Shown piece by piece: positions 1 to 8,335 of a stretch of DNA of 36,506 bases. The position numbers and the translations under genes were made by a program. Below the pieces are notes generated by a model. That model was not told the DNA's origin and searched no databases. It saw nothing but the letters and a program-made list of their open reading frames with translations. The stretch's first letter is position 1. Each line of letters starts with the position of its first letter. The stretch comes from an uncultured Nitrospira sp. Lineage in GTDB: Bacteria; Nitrospirota; Nitrospiria; Nitrospirales; Nitrospiraceae. The stretch lies in the NCBI GenBank assembly GCA_902500715.1, contig CABVRO010000023.1, positions 1 to 36,506 on the forward strand, in the 5' to 3' direction.

Positions 1-91
1 TGAAGCAATGTCGAGTCGGGCTTCCTGATCTGTCCGTAAAAGGCTGGGAAGTCCAAGTTCCTCGTGAGGCTTGAGAAGCAAACGGAGGCCT

Positions 92-817
92 ATGGATAAG
101 GCACTCTATCCCTATCTGCTGTTCTGGAGTATCGGCCTCCTGTGTGTTCTCGCCGAATGGCGATTTCCTGCGCGTCCGATTGCCTACCGGTCTGTAATCT
201 GGCGGGATCTGATCGCGTTAGGTGTGTACAATGCATCGTTCCTTGCCGTGGTACAGGCGACGGATCGAATTCCGATTCCGAACTATATGCCTGTGGCCCT
301 GTACAGTCTGCCCACGGTCGTAAAGTTGGCCCTCTTTTATATCGTCGAAGATTTCGGGCTCTATTGGGCGCATCGGCTCATGCATTCCAAGCCGGTATGG
401 CGCATCCACCGATGGCACCATTCCCCCGCCTCCCTGTACTGGCTTGCTGGAATCCGTGCCACCATTCCGCATATCGCTCTGTTCAACCTGACGTATATCG
501 TTGCCCTCCCGTTGCTGCATGAGGCGTCCGCATGGGCATTTCAGGTGATCATGGTAGAGCATATTATGCGGAACAATTGGATGCATCTGAATGTCACCTG
601 GAGATCGTCCTGGCTGGAATGGGTGTTTGTGACCCCGCGCTACCACCAGATCCATCACAGCACTGATCCCGCTCATCAACGGACAAATCTGGGCGCGTTG
701 CTCACGATTTGGGACCGGCTGTTTGGAACCTACTACAATCCGGATGATGTCAAAGGTGAATTGACGTTTGGCCTGGTCGAACGGGTCCTGCCGGTGAGAC
801 TGGTCATCGGATTCTAA
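92..817 (+). CDS. Sterol desaturase / fatty acid hydroxylase family membrane protein
   Basis: An integral membrane di-iron oxygenase of the fatty acid hydroxylase superfamily, which hydroxylates or desaturates lipid substrates in the membrane. The 241-residue protein has hydrophobic segments near residues 5-22, 38-55 and 75-92 and the family's histidine clusters in order: HRLMH near residue 95, HRWHH near 107 and YHQIHH near 187. The ATG at 92 is preferred over the TTG at 71 because a GGAGG lies just before it, although the spacing is short. The substrate cannot be told from sequence; a sterol, hopanoid or carotenoid-type lipid is possible because squalene genes occur later in the window, but they are not linked to this gene. 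The family is clear; the substrate is not. Confidence 0.87.
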   Translation: MDKALYPYLLFWSIGLLCVLAEWRFPARPIAYRSVIWRDLIALGVYNASFLAVVQATDRIPIPNYMPVALYSLPTVVKLALFYIVEDFGLYWAHRLMHSKPVWRIHRWHHSPASLYWLAGIRATIPHIALFNLTYIVALPLLHEASAWAFQVIMVEHIMRNNWMHLNVTWRSSWLEWVFVTPRYHQIHHSTDPAHQRTNLGALLTIWDRLFGTYYNPDDVKGELTFGLVERVLPVRLVIGF

Positions 818-959
818 GCGTACCATTGTGTCGAGCACGCGTCGCCGTCATCTTTGTGCTGGTTCTTGGTCTGATAGACAAAGTCTGGCGTCGATCACGG
901 ACGGGGCCGGCAGGTATTTGTGATGTTTTGCGCAAGCCTGTGCTAACCATCGGGTAGGT

Positions 960-1840
960 TGTCTCCATCGGATCGGACGTCGAGGGTTGTCCTCAGCTTG
1001 TATTGAAGGGATGTTGTCAAGTTCCGCACCGGTTGTGGCTTCCCGACATGCTCAAGGCCTTATTGCAGGATGGGTACGACATCGTGATCGGGAGCCGGTA
1101 CATGGCGGGTGGCAGCGTCGGCGAGTGGGACGGCATGCGGGCCTTGACCAGTCGGTGGGTTACGCGGTTGAGTCGCCCACCGGTGCCTGCCAGATTGACG
1201 GACCCGATGAGCGGATTTTTTGCCATGCGCAGAGAGGCGTTCGACCGGCTGGTCAGACGGACCTCCGGGCTGGGTTGTAAACTCCTGCTGGATATGTCGG
1301 CCTCGTCGCCGCGGCCGTTGCGGTTCCTAGAACTGCCCTATGAATTCAGGTTAAGAGAAGCCGGGGAAAGCAAGTTCGATAGTCAGGTGACGTGGGATTA
1401 TGTCATGCTGCTGCTTGATAAGTCTATCGGCCGGTTAGTGCCTGTGCGCCTGGTGACATTTTGCCTCGTGGGGGCTCCGGTGTCCTGATCCACTTCAGTG
1501 TGCTGTGGGTGTTGTATCGCTGGTTGGCAATGCCCTTTGCCTGGGGCCAGGGTGTTGCCACCTTGCTCGCGATGACGAGTAATTTCATTTTGAACAACGT
1601 GATTACCTATCGGGATCAGCGGCTACGAGGGTGGTTATCGTTTGTTCTGACGTGTAGGCTTGGCGCTGTCGGAAATGTGGGGGTCGCGTCGTATTGTTTA
1701 CTCAGCAATTTCATTTGGGATTGTCCGCCTTGGCAGGCATTCTTGTGGGGACGGTATGGAATTATGCCGTCACCTCGTCCTACACCTGGAACGTCAAGGC
1801 CCGGTGGGTAATCGGAACTGCCCTATCGGCTCTGCGCTAG
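960..1840 (+). pseudogene. Decayed polyprenol-phosphate glycosyltransferase (GT2) fused to a GtrA membrane domain
   Basis: The remains of a GT2 enzyme of the dolichol-phosphate mannose synthase type with a C-terminal GtrA-like membrane domain. The reading runs through at least three frames. A stretch near 987-1040 resembles the conserved IDADLSHPP region. From about 1042 to 1470 another frame gives PDMLKALLQDGYDIVIGSRY, DPMSGFFAMRR and the FRLREAGESKF region. Near 1470 a run of four Gs appears one short, and a second frame continues with the GtrA part (VLIHF, SNFILNNVITYRDQ). Near 1695 one base seems missing, and a third frame gives LGLSALAGILVGTVWNYAV and the end at 1840. The N-terminal half is absent or unrecognisable; 880-960 may hold scraps of it. 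The end overlaps the tail of the convergent gene. A sequencing error could explain one indel but not the missing N-terminus and all the shifts. Confidence 0.8.
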
Positions 1841-3473
1841 GGCCTCTTCCGGTACGATAAAACTGGAACTCGTCTCCTGAACCGAACGGAACAAAGTCGG
1901 GAGGAGGAGGAGGGCGCAGGCGTTGGGTGCGTCGGATGACCACGTAGTCGTACTGGGTGCGGAGCTGCTCCCAGGGAATCGGTGCCGCGCGAAAGAGGAA
2001 TTCCTCTACTGTCAGCAGTGCATGGACTGCCGGCGTGAGTCGCACCGGTTGTTGGCCCGGTGCAGCGAAGAGATTCGAAACGAAGACCGACCGCCGGATG
2101 ACTCCCCAGCAGGACAGGTTGACCATGGGCATGGGCTCGGGTATCTGGCCTTCTGCAGGAGACCAGTTGTCATAGGAGGCCATTTTGATGGCCGACAGTA
2201 GGCGCGCCCCTTCCGGCAGCTGATCAAGGGTCTGTTTGAACTGTCGATAGTGGTGTGCCGTCTCCTGCCAGTGCTCCGTGATGTAGCTCATTCTCACCGC
2301 AAATATCGTACTGAGGGCCAGTGCCACCGGAAGAAGCCATCCTTGGCTGGTTTCGTGCCAATCCGAACTCGCCACGGTAAGTAAGACGAAGACGATCGGC
2401 ATTCGTATATCGACCACCGCGGTCGTGCTGATCGTATTGGGCATCGCCATGGCGGCCAGCGCGGTTGCACCGAGCGGGAGAAGCATCGACGGCAGGACCG
2501 AGCAACGTCGTCGCACCAACCCGATGCCGACCAGCCCGACCAGCATGAGGACGGTGATGCGATCCAAGATCCGGTGCTCGGTTCGGATGGTCCCTTTCAG
2601 GGCTTCGAGTTTTGTTGCGGGAGGAAGAAAAGTGATGAGCGGGGGCGGGGGAGACCCTCTGAGCCACAAGGGATAGTCTTCGGGGGCTACTTTAAAGGTC
2701 GGGGTCAGTGTCAGGAGGATGAGTGGAATGATGAGTGCCGGAGCGGCCTTCCAGCGGGCGGCGCCGGCGGGTTGAACGGCCTCGTGTCGCAGACGCCACC
2801 AGAGAGAGATCTCATAGGTCGAGACGATCAGGGCGAAGCTGCCGAATGCGAAGAGGTGGGCGAACAACAACATGGCGGCAACAAACGAAAACAACGGCAT
2901 GACCAGGAGTGCGGAACGACTACGGAGCGTGACCCACAGGGCGCAGGCGAACAGAGCCAGTCCGAGCCCGAAGAGATAGTTGAGGAAGCCCCATAGGAAG
3001 ACGCTGTTATAGAGAAAGAAGAATGCCAGGAGCGGCCAGGGCGACCAGCGTCTATGCAGGGCAGCGTGCAGCGCCATTGTGCCACCCGCCAGCAGAGCGA
3101 ATGTGAGCGCGATGAACACCTTGCCTGCCTGTTCAGTCGACATGATTCGGGTGAGCGGCGGCACCACCAGGTCCATCGAAAGGTTTGGAAGCAGGTCCCA
3201 GTGGATGTCGTAGTATTGGCGAAGCCAGGGTGAATGCCCGCCATCGGCCAGGATGTGCATGCGGGCCAGGTGATTGGGATAGTCTACGAGCGGCGGGATC
3301 TCAACCGTCATCAACGGGACCAGCGCGATGCACAGTAGGGCGAAGGCGGCGCCGAGGATGCCGAATGCAGTGCTCTTGTCAGGTGATGAGTTCGCGGTGG
3401 TCCTCCTTGAAAAACCCGTTGCCTGACTTGTTGTAACCAAGCGGGCGCCGGAAGGCAAGAATCCAACCATCAC
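1794..3473 (-). CDS. Multispanning membrane protein, GT-C-like, function unknown
   Basis: A 559-residue protein with about ten hydrophobic segments between residues 36 and 400 and a soluble C-terminal part. Just after the first membrane segment is a short acidic loop, PPLVDYPNHLAR; an aspartate in this first periplasmic loop is typical of GT-C glycosyltransferases that use polyprenyl-phosphate sugars, so this is a possible role by inference only. I do not recognise the exact family. It follows mltC on the same strand by 33 bases and may be cotranscribed. The start is uncertain: no ribosome binding site precedes the ATG at 3473, while a perfect AAGGAGG lies inside the reading frame near 3403 with no start codon suitably placed after it. 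The last 15 or so codons run antisense into the decayed GT2-GtrA gene, so the natural C-terminus may have changed. Confidence 0.75.
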   Translation of the reverse strand: MMVGFLPSGARLVTTSQATGFSRRTTANSSPDKSTAFGILGAAFALLCIALVPLMTVEIPPLVDYPNHLARMHILADGGHSPWLRQYYDIHWDLLPNLSMDLVVPPLTRIMSTEQAGKVFIALTFALLAGGTMALHAALHRRWSPWPLLAFFFLYNSVFLWGFLNYLFGLGLALFACALWVTLRSRSALLVMPLFSFVAAMLLFAHLFAFGSFALIVSTYEISLWWRLRHEAVQPAGAARWKAAPALIIPLILLTLTPTFKVAPEDYPLWLRGSPPPPLITFLPPATKLEALKGTIRTEHRILDRITVLMLVGLVGIGLVRRRCSVLPSMLLPLGATALAAMAMPNTISTTAVVDIRMPIVFVLLTVASSDWHETSQGWLLPVALALSTIFAVRMSYITEHWQETAHHYRQFKQTLDQLPEGARLLSAIKMASYDNWSPAEGQIPEPMPMVNLSCWGVIRRSVFVSNLFAAPGQQPVRLTPAVHALLTVEEFLFRAAPIPWEQLRTQYDYVVIRRTQRLRPPPPPDFVPFGSGDEFQFYRTGRGPSAEPIGQFRLPTGP

Positions 3474-3506
3474 TGGTTTGGGAGGATTGTCGGAACCGGT
3501 GCGTGG

Positions 3507-4757
3507 TTATTTAGCGGCGGTATCGCCGAGACTCACAAATTGCTTTCGAAACCCGACGACCTTCGCGAGATAGTCGCGGGTCTCCTGGTAGGGGAGTCCG
3601 GTACGGAGGCGGTCATAGAGTGCGGCCGGTTGTAATCCATTGATCTGCTGCAACGCGTTCCGCTGATCTTTGGAGAATGTCTTGAAGACGTTGCCGGCGC
3701 CGGTGTTATAGGCTGAGATCACGCAGTATTCACGCGAGACCAGGTCGGTGACATCGTCCAATTGGGCGTAAGTCAGGACGTTGAGATAGGCCGTGCCCAA
3801 TTCGATGTTGTTGTCCGGATCGAAGAGGTAGTCGCGCGAGGGCGCCTTGTCTTCACCTTTTGCCTTGCGGTACGCATCCCGCCCTCCGCTGGTGGGGACC
3901 AATTGCATCAATCCGTAAGCCGGCGCAGAACTGACGGCAAAGGGATTGAAGTTACTCTCGGTGCGGATAATGGCAAAGACAAGGCTGGGACTGATCTGGT
4001 AGCGCTCCGCAAACTGTCCGACGACCGCGCGGTATTTCTCGGCCTGTTTGTGCGAGAAATTCGTGACCATCGAGATGTTGACCATGTGGGCGGTTTTCGG
4101 TCCCTCTTCTTGCTCGACCTTCCGGGTGGTCGTGCTCTTGGAGAGGAGTGTGTCGGCGAACTGCTCCGCCTCCGCAGGGGTACGCACGGGCTTGCCGGAC
4201 TGGTCCAACACGAGGCCCAGGAGATACGGCTCCTTCTCGCTGGTCAGGGTGATTTCTTTATCCGTAAACAGATCGACGCTGCGAGGATCGTTGGGGGTGA
4301 GGAGGGTGGTGACGACGGCATTCTTCAGGCTGGCCCGCGGATCCTTCTCGTCAAGCGTCTCGATCAGGATATTGCCCGCATCGAAATCCACGATGGCGCG
4401 ACTGCGGTAATTCTGCGTGTATTTCACATATTTCTTCTGCTCGGGCAGTTTCACTTCCTTGGTGCCCCACTTTTTCCCGACTTCTCCGGTCAACGCCGCC
4501 ATGAGCGCTTGGAAGTCCCGCTGGATCGACCGAAGGTCCCGCAATAAAGCTTGGGGGTCCCGCCCATAATTCTCGACACGCCGCCTGGCGATTTCAGCCG
4601 GATCCTTGCCGCCGACGATATCCAGGACGGTTCTTCCTGTGCTGCTGCCGACAGCCCGTTCGGCGGCGCCGAGCATTTTGTCGGTTGTTTCGCAGCCTGA
4701 AAAGAGGGCAGGGATTGAGAGACTCAGCAGGAGGAGGGGCATTCGTGAAAGAGACAT
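3507..4757 (-). CDS. mltC: Membrane-bound lytic murein transglycosylase C (MltC-like)
   Basis: Cleaves the glycan strands of peptidoglycan non-hydrolytically, leaving 1,6-anhydromuramyl ends, from the periplasmic face of the outer membrane. The 416-residue protein starts with a lipoprotein signal peptide (lipobox LFSGC, lipidated Cys22). It has an N-terminal DUF3393-like domain up to about residue 220 and a C-terminal SLT domain with the catalytic glutamate in RTESNF (Glu267), followed by AYGLMQLVPTSGG and the AYNTGAG motif. It is somewhat longer than E. coli MltC (359 residues). No ribosome binding site is visible, and a TATACT -10 box ends only six bases before the ATG, so the mRNA may be leaderless. 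The downstream membrane protein on the same strand may be in the same transcript. Confidence 0.9.
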   Translation of the reverse strand: MSLSRMPLLLLSLSIPALFSGCETTDKMLGAAERAVGSSTGRTVLDIVGGKDPAEIARRRVENYGRDPQALLRDLRSIQRDFQALMAALTGEVGKKWGTKEVKLPEQKKYVKYTQNYRSRAIVDFDAGNILIETLDEKDPRASLKNAVVTTLLTPNDPRSVDLFTDKEITLTSEKEPYLLGLVLDQSGKPVRTPAEAEQFADTLLSKSTTTRKVEQEEGPKTAHMVNISMVTNFSHKQAEKYRAVVGQFAERYQISPSLVFAIIRTESNFNPFAVSSAPAYGLMQLVPTSGGRDAYRKAKGEDKAPSRDYLFDPDNNIELGTAYLNVLTYAQLDDVTDLVSREYCVISAYNTGAGNVFKTFSKDQRNALQQINGLQPAALYDRLRTGLPYQETRDYLAKVVGFRKQFVSLGDTAAK

Positions 4758-4763
4758 GGCGCG

Positions 4764-4792
4764 AGTATACCGAAGGTTCGACAGAGAGGAAA
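4764..4792 (-). promoter_or_regulatory. Candidate mltC promoter, placed for a leaderless mRNA
   Basis: On the minus strand TATACT (4764-4769) is a five-of-six match to the sigma-70 -10 box, with a weak TTTCCT 17 bases upstream. Transcription would begin about at the A of the mltC ATG (4757). No Shine-Dalgarno sequence lies between box and start codon. Confidence 0.5.
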
Positions 4793-4889
4793 ATGAAATT
4801 TCTCAATACGCCATCCTTAGCCAGGCCGAGTGACCGGTACCTCCGGAGCGTTGCCGCCGGTCGGTTGAAACACAGGTATATCCACGTGC

Positions 4890-4919
4890 TTGACGTTCGG
4901 ATTTGACGGCCGGTACCAT
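4890..4919 (+). promoter_or_regulatory. Candidate mlaC promoter
   Basis: TTGACG (4890-4895) and TACCAT (4914-4919) are separated by 18 bases, some 25 bases before the mlaC start. The -35 matches consensus in five positions and the -10 in four. The arrangement fits a housekeeping promoter; it has not been tested. Confidence 0.4.
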
Positions 4920-4945
4920 GAACAATCGTTGGCAGACGTTATTGG

Positions 4946-5608
4946 ATGACAGAACGTATGAACCACAGGTTTGTCAGCCTGAGCCATCCTCGTGCCTCGA
5001 CTTCGGGGTCCGTCCGGGGCTTGATGGTGTGTCTACTCGCTGTGATGTCGGTGGCGGTATCCGGTCATGCGACCTCCTCCTGGGCGGGACAGACGCCGAC
5101 GGAGGTCGTCGAGCGCACGATGAAGGACATGTTGTATCTCCTGACGGAGTTGAAAGATGCGAGCCGCTCTGCGCAGCGTCAGTGGGAAATCGAGCAGGTG
5201 GTCCGGCGGGCCTTCAACTATGAAGAAATGGCCGAACGGTCGCTGGGCGAGACCGGAATCAAGTCGAATGCCGCAGAGCGACGGCAGTTTGTGCGACTCT
5301 TTGTGCAAGTGTTACGCGACGATCTGGCGGATCATCTGCGAGACTATTCTGCGGCCCAAGTAGTCTATCTCGCTGAGGGAAACGATGCAGACGGGGCACA
5401 GGTCATGATTGCGCCCGCCGGGCAGGAAGTCGACACACGGATCGAATTTCAAGTCGTTCGGCGATCCGGGGCTTGGCTTGTCGATGATATCAGCATCGAC
5501 GGGTCCAGCATCATGGCGAAGTATCAGGCACAGTTCACGCGTATCCTTCGCGAGGGCTCCTTTTCCGATCTCATGGAATACCTCAAACAGAAGGCAGTCA
5601 TTGCCTAA
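4946..5608 (+). CDS. mlaC: Phospholipid-binding protein MlaC (Ttg2D family), periplasmic
   Basis: MlaC carries phospholipids across the periplasm between the outer membrane and the inner-membrane MlaFEDB complex. The 220-residue protein has a long N-terminus with a hydrophobic stretch (residues 28-43) that serves as signal peptide, with a likely cleavage site near SSWAGQ. The mature part has the family features: a segment around the first helix (TEVVERTMKDMLYLL), FNYEEMAERSLG near residue 92, and WLVDDISIDGSSIMAKYQAQF near the C-terminus. Two start codons, ATG 4946 and ATG 4958, are possible; neither has a clear ribosome binding site. The gene stands alone here, about 6.3 kb from mlaE-mlaF-mlaD, whereas in many bacteria mlaC lies within the same operon. 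Confidence 0.88.
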   Translation: MTERMNHRFVSLSHPRASTSGSVRGLMVCLLAVMSVAVSGHATSSWAGQTPTEVVERTMKDMLYLLTELKDASRSAQRQWEIEQVVRRAFNYEEMAERSLGETGIKSNAAERRQFVRLFVQVLRDDLADHLRDYSAAQVVYLAEGNDADGAQVMIAPAGQEVDTRIEFQVVRRSGAWLVDDISIDGSSIMAKYQAQFTRILREGSFSDLMEYLKQKAVIA

Positions 5609-5634
5609 ACGCTCGACAGAGCGATTCCCGGCCC

Positions 5635-6074
5635 TCAACCATCGGCTTTCCTGTTCAGACCTTGCGTCCCCTGCACCGGTAGCGCGTCGGTGGCGGCCGT
5701 GAGTTGCCCGTTCTCATCGGCGACTCCCTACCGGGAGTAATATCGCTAGAGTTGTTTGAAGGCCAGGAGCCGGGCGGTCTTTTCAGGCGGGGTGCCGTCC
5801 GGAGCACGCCGTCATTCGCAAACAGCCGGATATCGCCGAACCGTTCGAACGTGACACGGTCGCGGGTGTTCGCGACAGCGGCAGGGTTCATGGACAAATC
5901 CCGTCCCCGTTCTGAGACCAGCACCCCCCGCAAGAACGACAACGCATAGAGTCCCAGTGCCGTCGAGATGATAAAACAGAGGAGCAGGACCAGCGGGAGG
6001 CGCCTTTTGGTGGATCTGCGTCTGTCTGATAACAAGCCTGCGTTGGCGGGCGCGTTGTTCATCACCGTGTCCAT
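5635..6074 (-). pseudogene. Decayed N-terminus of a transmembrane sensor protein
   Basis: From the ATG at 6074 the frame encodes a basic N-terminus, one membrane segment (LPLVLLLCFIISTALGLYAL, about residues 27-46) and the start of an extracytoplasmic domain ending FERFGDIRLFANDGVLR. Near 5795 the frame appears to shift by one: the next frame reads GTPPEKTARLLAFKQL, then a TAG (5746-5748), RYYSR, a second TAG (5728-5730), then GVADENGQLTAATDAL, and ends at a TGA at 5635. Pieced together this resembles the ligand-binding (Cache-like) domain found at the front of sensor histidine kinases and diguanylate cyclases. No HAMP, kinase or GGDEF part follows before mlaC. The uninterrupted 139-codon frame ending at 5655 is therefore probably not a real protein. 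The family assignment of the domain is from memory of such sequences and is tentative; the decay is strongly suggested. Confidence 0.7.
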
Positions 6075-6160
6075 TACAATCGTAGTGTCAGGGAGTTAAC
6101 GGGTAAGACCTTAGTACCATACCCATTCATCCAGGCAGATTTATTCGCCAGGTGAGAGCG

Positions 6161-6166
6161 TATAAT
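6161..6166 (+). promoter_or_regulatory. Consensus -10 box upstream of arfB
   Basis: A perfect TATAAT lies at 6161-6166 in the gap before arfB; the -35 region is poor (TTTATT around 6140). Transcription would start near 6173. An ATG at 6174 opens a 13-codon frame ending at 6215, which could be a leaderless micro-ORF, but nothing else supports its translation. Confidence 0.45.
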
Positions 6167-6273
6167 CGGGTGAATGTCGGACGGCAAATATGGTGCGTCG
6201 TGCTCACGTGATTGACTCCCGCCTTGTCTCCCAAGTACGTTCTATTCGTTGTCGGGTGCAGGATCTCACCACA

Positions 6274-6690
6274 ATGTTGTCTATTTCCACGCATGTGACC
6301 ATCCCGGACGAGGAGATCGAATTGACCGCTGTGCGGGCGCAAGGCGCCGGCGGGCAGCATGTCAATAAGGTGTCCTCCGCGATCCATCTTCGATTTAATA
6401 TTCTCGAGTCCTCCCTTCCGCCGTTCTACAAGGAGCGGTTGCTGGCCATGCGTGATCATAGAATCTCGCGTGACGGCATCATTATTATGAAGGCGCAGGA
6501 TTCACGGAGCCAGGAGCGCAACCGCGCGTTGGCGTTGGATCGTTTGCAGGAATTGATTCGGTCGGTGGCGGTGGTGCGCCTGCCGCGCCGTCCGACGAAG
6601 CCGACGAAGGGATCGACCCAAAGAAGGCTGGACAGCAAGACCAAGCGGGCGCGTCTGAAATCGTTGCGGGGAAAGCCGGACGAGCAGTAG
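6274..6690 (+). CDS. arfB: Alternative ribosome-rescue factor ArfB (YaeJ), peptidyl-tRNA hydrolase
   Basis: Rescues ribosomes stalled on non-stop mRNAs by hydrolysing peptidyl-tRNA in the P site. The 138-residue protein has the class I release-factor GGQ motif (RAQGAGGQHVNKVSSAIHLR, GGQ near residue 27) and a basic C-terminal tail (RRPTKPTK, then KTKRARLKSLRGK) that reads the empty mRNA channel. The start is set at ATG 6274 because MLSISTHVTIP aligns with the MIVISRHVAIP start of E. coli ArfB, and the resulting length matches the family (140 residues). An in-frame ATG at 6190 would add 28 residues with no counterpart in the family. A weak AGGA precedes the chosen start. Confidence 0.92.
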   Translation: MLSISTHVTIPDEEIELTAVRAQGAGGQHVNKVSSAIHLRFNILESSLPPFYKERLLAMRDHRISRDGIIIMKAQDSRSQERNRALALDRLQELIRSVAVVRLPRRPTKPTKGSTQRRLDSKTKRARLKSLRGKPDEQ

Positions 6691-6708
6691 TCTCACCAGA
6701 CGCAGGGC

Positions 6709-6743
6709 AAAAAAGAAGGGGCGCTTCAGTTGAAGCGCCCCTT
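6709..6743 (-). terminator. Rho-independent terminator, stem shared by both strands
   Basis: A perfect 13-bp inverted repeat (AAGGGGCGCTTCA, 6716-6728, with its complement 6731-6743) has only two bases between the arms. A run of As at 6709-6714 gives a U-tract on the minus strand, so it ends the RNA-binding-protein transcript. The stem could also slow transcripts coming from arfB on the plus strand. Confidence 0.85.
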
Positions 6744-6770
6744 CGGAGACGAGACGAATCTCGTCACCTC

Positions 6771-7094
6771 TTAGAAGCGGCTGCGTCCGCCGCGGTTTTC
6801 ACCGCCGCCGAACCGTCCACCCCCCCCGCCGCCACCGGAGCGAGCTTCTTGCGGCTTCGCTTCATTGACGGTGAGCTGGCGGCCATCCATGTCCGATCCG
6901 TTCAATGCCGTGATGGCTGCCTTCGCTTCCTCTGCCGTGGACATTTCCACGAAGCCGAAGCCACGCGATTGTCCGGTGAACTTGTCCGTGATTACGCGCG
7001 CCGATTCAACGGTGCCGTGAGCGGAAAACAAGTTGCTCAGTTGCGATTCAGTGGCAGCATACGGCAGTCCGCCGACATACAATTTGTTACCCAT
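6771..7094 (-). CDS. Glycine-rich RRM RNA-binding protein
   Basis: A single RNA recognition motif of about 80 residues followed by a glycine-rich tail, like the small Rbp proteins of cyanobacteria and other bacteria that are often cold-induced. RNP2 is LYVGGL (residues 5-10) and RNP1 is RGFGFVEM (about 44-51); both hold the aromatic residues that stack on RNA. The tail after residue 85 is an Arg/Gly repeat region (GGGGGGG, GGGENRGGRSRF). The ATG at 7094 has a good GGAGAG site before it. A strong terminator lies just downstream, so the gene is probably a single unit. The RNA targets cannot be inferred. Confidence 0.92.
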   Translation of the reverse strand: MGNKLYVGGLPYAATESQLSNLFSAHGTVESARVITDKFTGQSRGFGFVEMSTAEEAKAAITALNGSDMDGRQLTVNEAKPQEARSGGGGGGGRFGGGENRGGRSRF

Positions 7095-7318
7095 AGGGGT
7101 CTCTCCTTTTGAATAGTGACATTGTCGGCGACACGAGAACGAATCAATGAGGGGAATGAGCGGGCCGAAGACGCGGTGCTTGAGGCGGCTTGGGTCTGAC
7201 TTCCGATCAACTTCTCGGTAACAAACAACATCGGTGATGAGCCATTCAGAACCATGATTCCCACGCGGCTCGTCATGAGATCACACTGCATCCTAGCAGA
7301 TGACTAGGAGGATTGCCA
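7095..7318 (-). promoter_or_regulatory. Long leader and candidate promoter of the RRM gene
   Basis: A possible promoter (TGGCAA at 7313-7318, 17 bases, TAGGAT at 7290-7295, minus strand) would give a leader of about 190 bases. The -10 box overlaps a 6-bp inverted repeat, TCCTAG (7291-7296) and CTAGGA (7304-7309), which could be an operator. An 84-codon frame inside the leader has no protein-like features. The region beyond it (7319-7459) shows nothing I can name. Confidence 0.35.
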
Positions 7319-7459
7319 TACGATTGACGGTCAGGGGGAAAAATAGTTTGTAACGGTCAGATGCGGTCGATTGCCGCGCGGAGAGGATCCATGCGCCTCC
7401 GGCCTGACCTTAGGGCGGCGATTCGGCCGGTCCTCGACCTGGCACACAATGGGTGCGGC

Positions 7460-8329
7460 TCAGTGACCGGAAGAGGCCGTCCGGAGCGAGGAGGCGAGTC
7501 CTAACTTCCATAAGGTGTAGATCAACCACTTCGACGGGTCGAAGTTATACCACAGCGGTCCGTTGCGATAGTCGCTCGGATAGGTGTGGTGGTAGTTATG
7601 GTATCCCTCGCCGAAGGTCAGCAGTGAGACGAACCAGGAGTTGCGACTGGAATCGGCGGTCCCGTAGGGCTGCTCGCCCCACAGGTGACAAACGGAATTG
7701 ATGCAGAAGGTCGAGTTCAGCACGGCGAAGGTGCGTCCGACGCCGGCGAGCATGAAGCCGCCGATTCCGCCCTTCCAGCCGTCATGCAGGAAACCCACGA
7801 TAAAGGGGAGCACCAGGCCGACGAGGACGATCACCGCATAGTAGCGGTGTTGCCACATGGCGACCCGGTCCTGCATGACGCGGGAGCCGAATCGTTCATC
7901 GTTACACGGCACCGGATCGAGCAGCCAGCCGCAGTGGCTGTACCAGAACCCCCGCTTGGCGTTGTAGGGATCGGCCGGATCGTCGCAGTGCGCATGATGT
8001 CGCAAATGATCGGCCGTCCATTTTGCGCCGGAGTTCTGCAGTGCCCAGCCTCCCGCCACCAAGAGGCAGGCTTTCACCCAGTCGGGACAATCGAAACTGC
8101 GATGGGTCAGTAGCCGGTGGTAGCCCACGGTAATCCCCAGCCCGGTAATCACATAGAGGATGGCGAACATCGTCCAATCCAGCCAGGAGTATCCATAGAT
8201 CAGCCCATAGGCCGGGACCGCGATCACGGAACCCGCGACGACTGACCAGAATAGGAGGTAGGTCCAGAACTTGTGGTGAACACGATGGACAATGTCGGTT
8301 GGCACTGAACTTGGGGCGATTTGTTGCAT
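7460..8329 (-). CDS. Acyl-CoA / acyl-lipid delta-9-type fatty acid desaturase
   Basis: Introduces a cis double bond into saturated acyl chains at a membrane di-iron centre, adjusting membrane fluidity. The 289-residue protein has paired membrane segments and the three histidine boxes of the family: HRLLTH near residue 73, HLRHHAHCD near residue 109 and HNYHH near residue 247. The C-terminal part (TFGEGYHNYHHTYPSDYRNG) matches the stearoyl-CoA-desaturase-like group. The ATG at 8329 has no ribosome binding site, but a well-spaced promoter ends six bases before it, suggesting a leaderless mRNA. An electron donor such as ferredoxin is not encoded nearby. The regiospecificity is assigned by family resemblance only. 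Confidence 0.92.
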   Translation of the reverse strand: MQQIAPSSVPTDIVHRVHHKFWTYLLFWSVVAGSVIAVPAYGLIYGYSWLDWTMFAILYVITGLGITVGYHRLLTHRSFDCPDWVKACLLVAGGWALQNSGAKWTADHLRHHAHCDDPADPYNAKRGFWYSHCGWLLDPVPCNDERFGSRVMQDRVAMWQHRYYAVIVLVGLVLPFIVGFLHDGWKGGIGGFMLAGVGRTFAVLNSTFCINSVCHLWGEQPYGTADSSRNSWFVSLLTFGEGYHNYHHTYPSDYRNGPLWYNFDPSKWLIYTLWKLGLASSLRTASSGH

Positions 8330-8335
8330 GTCGCT

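Noticed and set aside
7037..7291. An 84-codon minus-strand frame upstream of and overlapping the RRM gene
   Set aside because: It overlaps the RRM start in another frame and contains that gene's ribosome binding site; more likely untranslated leader.
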